Source: an uncultured Bacilli bacterium | GTDB lineage: Bacteria > Bacillota_I > Bacilli_A > RF39 > UBA660 | Assembly (NCBI GenBank): GCA_947630515.1 | Contig: CANRHY010000045.1 | Span: 1-7,590, forward strand | Direction: 5' to 3' | DNA length: 7,590 nucleotides | Part shown: positions 5,710 through 7,590 of the stretch, piece after piece | Layout of the letters: each line of letters opens with the position of its first letter | How positions within the stretch are numbered: the first letter of the stretch is position 1 | Program-made: the position numbers and the translations under genes | The notes under the pieces: model-generated | What the model saw: the letters and a program-made list of their open reading frames with translations, nothing else | What the model was told of the DNA's origin: nothing | Databases searched by the model: none

Positions 5710-5967
5710 ATGAATAAAAGTATTAAATCTAAAGCATATATTCACGATGATGAGTATTATTATACAATTATAAGAAAGAATATTAAGCGTTATAGGTTAG
5801 AAAAGAATTTAACACAACAAGATTTAGCTGATATGACAGAGTTATCTAGAGAATATATATGTGACTGTGAAAATGAAAAAAGAAATAAGCATTTAACTAT
5901 TTCTACTTTAGGGAGAATTTCTGAAGCTTTAGGAATTCCTATATATAAGTTTTTTGAAGGTAAATAA
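5710..5967 (+). CDS. Small XRE-family helix-turn-helix regulator
   Basis: An 85-residue single-domain DNA-binding protein. The Cro/C1-type HTH runs from about residue 20 to 79: IRKNIKRYRLEKNLTQQDLADMT carries helices 1-2, LSREYICDCENEKR the recognition-helix region, and LTISTLGRISEALGIPIYKFF the closing helices. There is no effector or sensor domain, so it acts either alone as a dimer or with a partner. The ATG at 5710 is preferred because AGGGTGA (5701-5707) forms its ribosome site; a GTG at 5704 is in frame but would lie inside that site. It starts 11 bp after ksgA and ends at a strong terminator, so it is the last gene of the hydrolase-ksgA unit. Its targets are unknown; its own operon or the adjacent yabG region are natural guesses. 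B. subtilis has no regulator at this place. Confidence 0.88.
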   Translation: MNKSIKSKAYIHDDEYYYTIIRKNIKRYRLEKNLTQQDLADMTELSREYICDCENEKRNKHLTISTLGRISEALGIPIYKFFEGK

Positions 5968-5998
5968 AAAATTCTAGTGATAAGGACTAGAATTTTTT
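5968..5998 (+). terminator. Intrinsic terminator after the XRE gene
   Basis: AAAATTCTAGT (5968-5978) and ACTAGAATTTT (5986-5996) form an 11-bp perfect stem with loop GATAAGG, followed by a T run to 5998. The stem begins directly after the stop codon. The A-run on the 5' side also allows weak termination in the opposite direction. It separates the ksgA unit from yabG. Confidence 0.9.
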
Positions 5999-6090
5999 CT
6001 ATAAAATCTTTCATGTGAAAATATAATATTTAGTATTTCATAGTTAGATAGTTCTATGTTTTCTTTTAGTAATTTTAAATTTTTAATTGT

Positions 6091-6120
6091 AACATAATTT
6101 TTTTATTTATTCATATATTT
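6091..6120 (+). promoter_or_regulatory. Sigma-K-like promoter candidate for yabG
   Basis: AACA (6091-6094), a 17-bp spacer and CATATATTT (6112-6120) resemble the mother-cell sigma-K pattern AC-N16/17-CATANNNTA, with the last A missing. B. subtilis yabG is known to be sigma-K dependent. Against it: a start about 7 nt after the -10 would leave a leader of only about 10 nt and cut into the GGGGGA ribosome site (6125-6130). No good sigma-A pair is seen in 5999-6135, only an isolated TATAAT (6022-6027). Confidence 0.3.
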
Positions 6121-6135
6121 ATGTGGGGGAATTAG

Positions 6136-6900
6136 ATGATTAATATTGGAGATTATGTAACTAGAAAAAGTTATAAAAATGATATTGTTTTTGAGGTTAT
6201 TGGAATAGAAGATGATAGTTGTATTTTAAAAGGGGTAGATGTTCGCTTGATGGCTGATGCACCTATAGGGGACTTACATTTATGCGATAGGAATAAGGTA
6301 TGTGATGATTTTTTTCCATCAATAGATACGAGTTTAGATAGAAATGAGTATTTTTATTTACCAGGAAAAATTCTTCATATAGACGCTGATAAGTCTTATT
6401 TGAATAGGTGTATGGAGTTTTATAAGAAAAATAATGTTTTAGCTTATGGTAAAAATATTAAGGAAAGTGAAATGTATAAAGAGGTTAGTAAGTATTTAAA
6501 TCAGTATAACCCTGATATTTTAATTATCACTGGGCATGATGCTTATCAAAAGAAACGCGATAATAATATGTATAAGAATAGTGAAAATTTTTGTAAGGCA
6601 GTTAAAGAAGCTAGGAAGTATGAGAAGTCTAGTGATAAGTTAATTATAATCGCAGGAGCTTGTCAAAGTAATTATGAAGAGTTAATTAAATGTGGAGCTA
6701 CATTTGCATCAAGTCCTAAAAAAATTAATATTCATGCATTAGACCCGGCAATTATTGCTACTAGCCTTAGTCTTTTAAATAGGGGAGAAGAAGTAGATTT
6801 ATTAGATCTTTTAAGTAAAACTAAATATGGGAAAGATGGTATAGGAGGACTGCAATGTAAAGGAACTATGTATGTGGGGTATCCTAGAAATGAGGAATAG
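6136..6900 (+). CDS. yabG: YabG sporulation-specific protease
   Basis: YabG is a cysteine-type protease made in the mother cell; in Bacillus it processes spore coat proteins and in Clostridioides difficile it also processes germination proteins such as preproSleBC. The 254-residue protein (B. subtilis about 290) matches along its length: RKSYKNDIVFEV (10-21), LKGVDVRLMADAP (31-43), PGKILHID (76-83), DILIITGHDA (127-136, with H134), a NSENF block (148-152), IIAGACQS (171-178, with C176) and FASSPKKINIHALDP (190-204), then GIGG (235-238). H134 and C176 are the likely catalytic His and Cys. The start is set by GGGGGA (6125-6130), 5 nt upstream. It stands behind a terminator and directly abuts veg, so both are probably on one transcript. 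Its presence is strong evidence for endospore formation. Confidence 0.96.
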   Translation: MINIGDYVTRKSYKNDIVFEVIGIEDDSCILKGVDVRLMADAPIGDLHLCDRNKVCDDFFPSIDTSLDRNEYFYLPGKILHIDADKSYLNRCMEFYKKNNVLAYGKNIKESEMYKEVSKYLNQYNPDILIITGHDAYQKKRDNNMYKNSENFCKAVKEARKYEKSSDKLIIIAGACQSNYEELIKCGATFASSPKKINIHALDPAIIATSLSLLNRGEEVDLLDLLSKTKYGKDGIGGLQCKGTMYVGYPRNEE

Positions 6901-7119
6901 ATGAACATAGAAAAGGTTAAGAGTGAGATTAAAGGTTTAATTAATAAGAGTGTTTTAATAAAGGTAAATGTGGGAAGAAATAAGTATGAACATTATGAGG
7001 GAGAAGTTAAAAAAATGTATCCATATTTGTTTACTGTAGAGATTAATGGGTTAGTTAAAAGTTTTTCGTATGCTGATATACTTACAAAAGATGTACAGAT
7101 AAAGTTAAGTAATACTTGA
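6901..7119 (+). CDS. veg: Veg family protein (biofilm-associated, SH3-like fold)
   Basis: A 72-residue protein of the Veg (DUF1021) family. The pattern matches B. subtilis Veg: N-terminal IKGLINKSVLIKVNVGRNK (10-28), then EGEVKKMYPYLFTVEI (33-48), and the closing FSYADILTKDVQI (55-67). In B. subtilis Veg is very abundant in growing cells and promotes biofilm matrix genes by opposing SinR; the molecular partner is not visible here. It is shorter than the 86-residue B. subtilis protein, lacking its C-terminal tail. The ATG follows the yabG TAG with no gap and its ribosome site GAGGAA (6892-6897) lies in the last yabG codons, so translation is likely coupled. No convincing separate vegetative promoter was found inside the yabG end. 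The TGA stop lies within the -35 of the spoVG promoter. Confidence 0.9.
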   Translation: MNIEKVKSEIKGLINKSVLIKVNVGRNKYEHYEGEVKKMYPYLFTVEINGLVKSFSYADILTKDVQIKLSNT

Positions 7120-7144
7120 TTTATCTTTAATTTGGCTTTATAAT
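7116..7144 (+). promoter_or_regulatory. Sigma-A-type promoter of spoVG
   Basis: TTGATT (7116-7121), a 17-bp spacer and an exact TATAAT (7139-7144). The -35 contains the veg stop TGA (7117-7119). I find no sigma-H pattern (AGGAWWW then GAAT) in this gap, although spoVG is the classic sigma-H gene in B. subtilis. Transcription would begin near 7151, before AAGGAGG (7164-7170). Confidence 0.7.
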
Positions 7145-7177
7145 GAAAGTGTAAGAGTTATACAAGGAGGAGAAGAA

Positions 7178-7483
7178 ATGAAAATAACTAACGTAAGTAT
7201 TCGTAAAGTAGAGAGAGAAGACTCTCGTATGAAAGGTATCGCATCTGTATTACTTGATGATGAGTTTGCAGTACATGATATTAGGATTATTGAAGGAACT
7301 AAGGGTTTATTCATTGCAATGCCTAGTAGAAAGACTAGCACAGGTGGTTATAGAGATATAGCTCATCCAATTAGTCAAGAAGTAAGAAGTATGTTCGAAA
7401 AAGCAATTTTAGATGCATACGAAACTGCAGAAGATGCACCAAGTACTACTAGCGAAACAGAAAACTCTACAGAAGAAGAATAA
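7178..7483 (+). CDS. spoVG: SpoVG, septation regulator and RNA/DNA-binding protein
   Basis: A 101-residue protein matching B. subtilis SpoVG: MKITNVSIRKV (1-11), RMKGIASVLLDDEFAVHDIRIIEG (17-40), GLFIAMPSRKT (43-53) and YRDIAHPIS (58-66), followed by a short helix and an acidic, Ser/Thr/Glu-rich tail (about 86-101). SpoVG affects asymmetric septation and cortex formation in Bacillus and acts as a site-specific nucleic-acid-binding regulator in Staphylococcus, Listeria and Borrelia. The start has an ideal AAGGAGG (7164-7170), 7 nt away. Codons such as CGT, ATC, TTC, TAC and GCA are more frequent than in neighbouring genes, which fits high expression. It has its own promoter and terminator. In B. 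subtilis it lies farther from veg, with sspF, ispE, purR and yabJ between; here it follows veg directly. Confidence 0.97.
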   Translation: MKITNVSIRKVEREDSRMKGIASVLLDDEFAVHDIRIIEGTKGLFIAMPSRKTSTGGYRDIAHPISQEVRSMFEKAILDAYETAEDAPSTTSETENSTEEE

Positions 7484-7488
7484 AAATT

Positions 7489-7511
7489 AAGTCCTAGAAA
7501 TAGGACTTTTT
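7489..7511 (+). terminator. Intrinsic terminator of spoVG
   Basis: AAGTCCTA (7489-7496) and TAGGACTT (7501-7508) form an 8-bp perfect stem with a stable GAAA tetraloop, followed by T's to 7511. It begins 5 bp after the spoVG stop. Confidence 0.92.
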
Positions 7512-7515
7512 GTGT

Positions 7516-7544
7516 TTATGTAGAAAATTCAGTTATGTAGAAAA
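7516..7544. repeat. Two-copy direct repeat TTATGTAGAAAA
   Basis: The 12-mer occurs at 7516-7527 and again at 7533-7544, a 17-bp period, between the two terminators. No further copies are seen before the window ends. Function unknown; it may be a small slippage duplication. Confidence 0.4.
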
Positions 7545-7574
7545 AATGAAAAAGAAGCCTAAAATAAGGACTTC
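7543..7574 (-). terminator. Leftward intrinsic terminator for a convergent gene beyond the window
   Basis: Read on the minus strand, GAAGTCCT (7574-7567) pairs with AGGCTTC (7560-7554) with one bulged base, followed by a T-rich tract (complement of 7543-7553). The plus-strand flank after the stem has no comparable T run, so it most likely ends a minus-strand gene to the right, convergent with spoVG. Confidence 0.55.
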
Positions 7575-7590
7575 TATTCAAAAATTTTCT

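Noticed and set aside
5790..6014. Minus-strand open frame across the XRE gene and its terminator
   Set aside because: It reads through a clear terminator hairpin and is antisense to a canonical HTH gene.
6843..6860. AGGAGG followed by ATG-TAA inside yabG, a start-stop element
   Set aside because: The bases encode the conserved GG-L-Q-C stretch of YabG, so the match is probably a by-product of coding.
7138..7341. Minus-strand open frame opposite spoVG
   Set aside because: Antisense to the conserved SpoVG core and overlapping its promoter.
1..7590. CRISPR array, tRNA or rRNA genes, complete prophage or defence island
   Set aside because: No regularly spaced repeats, no tRNA-like cloverleaf and no cluster of such genes; the only mobile-element remnant is the TnpB end at the left edge.

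Overview
This AT-rich window (roughly 30% GC by eye) comes from a Bacillota chromosome of a spore-forming lineage. The evidence is the preserved order metG - tatD - wall hydrolase - ksgA - yabG - veg - spoVG, which parallels the Bacillus subtilis metS-yabD-yabE-rnmV-ksgA-yabG-veg-...-spoVG block, together with a methionine T-box leader, near-perfect sigma-A promoters and the sporulation protease YabG. TAA, TAG and TGA all serve as stops. The genus cannot be named from the sequence.

Left part (1-1419): the last 37 codons of an IS200/IS605-type TnpB run into a structured right-end / candidate omega-RNA segment. This abuts the 3' end of a convergent, divergent AGCS-type (AlsT-like) sodium:amino-acid symporter gene on the minus strand. 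A terminator-like hairpin pointing rightward is built from the last codons of the transporter.

Middle (1457-4256): a consensus sigma-A promoter drives a T-box leader with an ATG specifier and an intrinsic terminator, then metG, which encodes a short MetRS without the C-terminal tRNA-binding domain. Next comes a previously uncalled 54-codon two-helix membrane ORF preceded by an exact Spo0A-box match, and then tatD with a strong ribosome binding site.

Centre-right (4246-5998): a perfect extended -10 promoter at the end of tatD drives a three-gene unit: a membrane-anchored SleB/CwlJ-type (Hydrolase_2) wall hydrolase, ksgA (1-nt stop/start overlap) and a small XRE-type regulator, closed by a strong terminator. 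The hydrolase takes the place of B. subtilis yabE, and rnmV is absent from its usual position.

Right part (6091-7590): yabG, behind a weak sigma-K-like promoter candidate, abuts veg without a gap. veg is followed by spoVG, whose sigma-A-type promoter overlaps the veg stop codon. sspF, ispE, purR and yabJ, which separate veg from spoVG in B. subtilis, are missing. spoVG has its own terminator, and a second terminator-like hairpin near the end points leftward, suggesting a convergent minus-strand gene beyond the window.

No wholly unknown multi-gene system is visible. The points most worth following up are the uncalled membrane micro-ORF with its possible Spo0A control, the hydrolase-ksgA-XRE operon, the TnpB guide-RNA end beside the transporter, and the fused yabG-veg unit.
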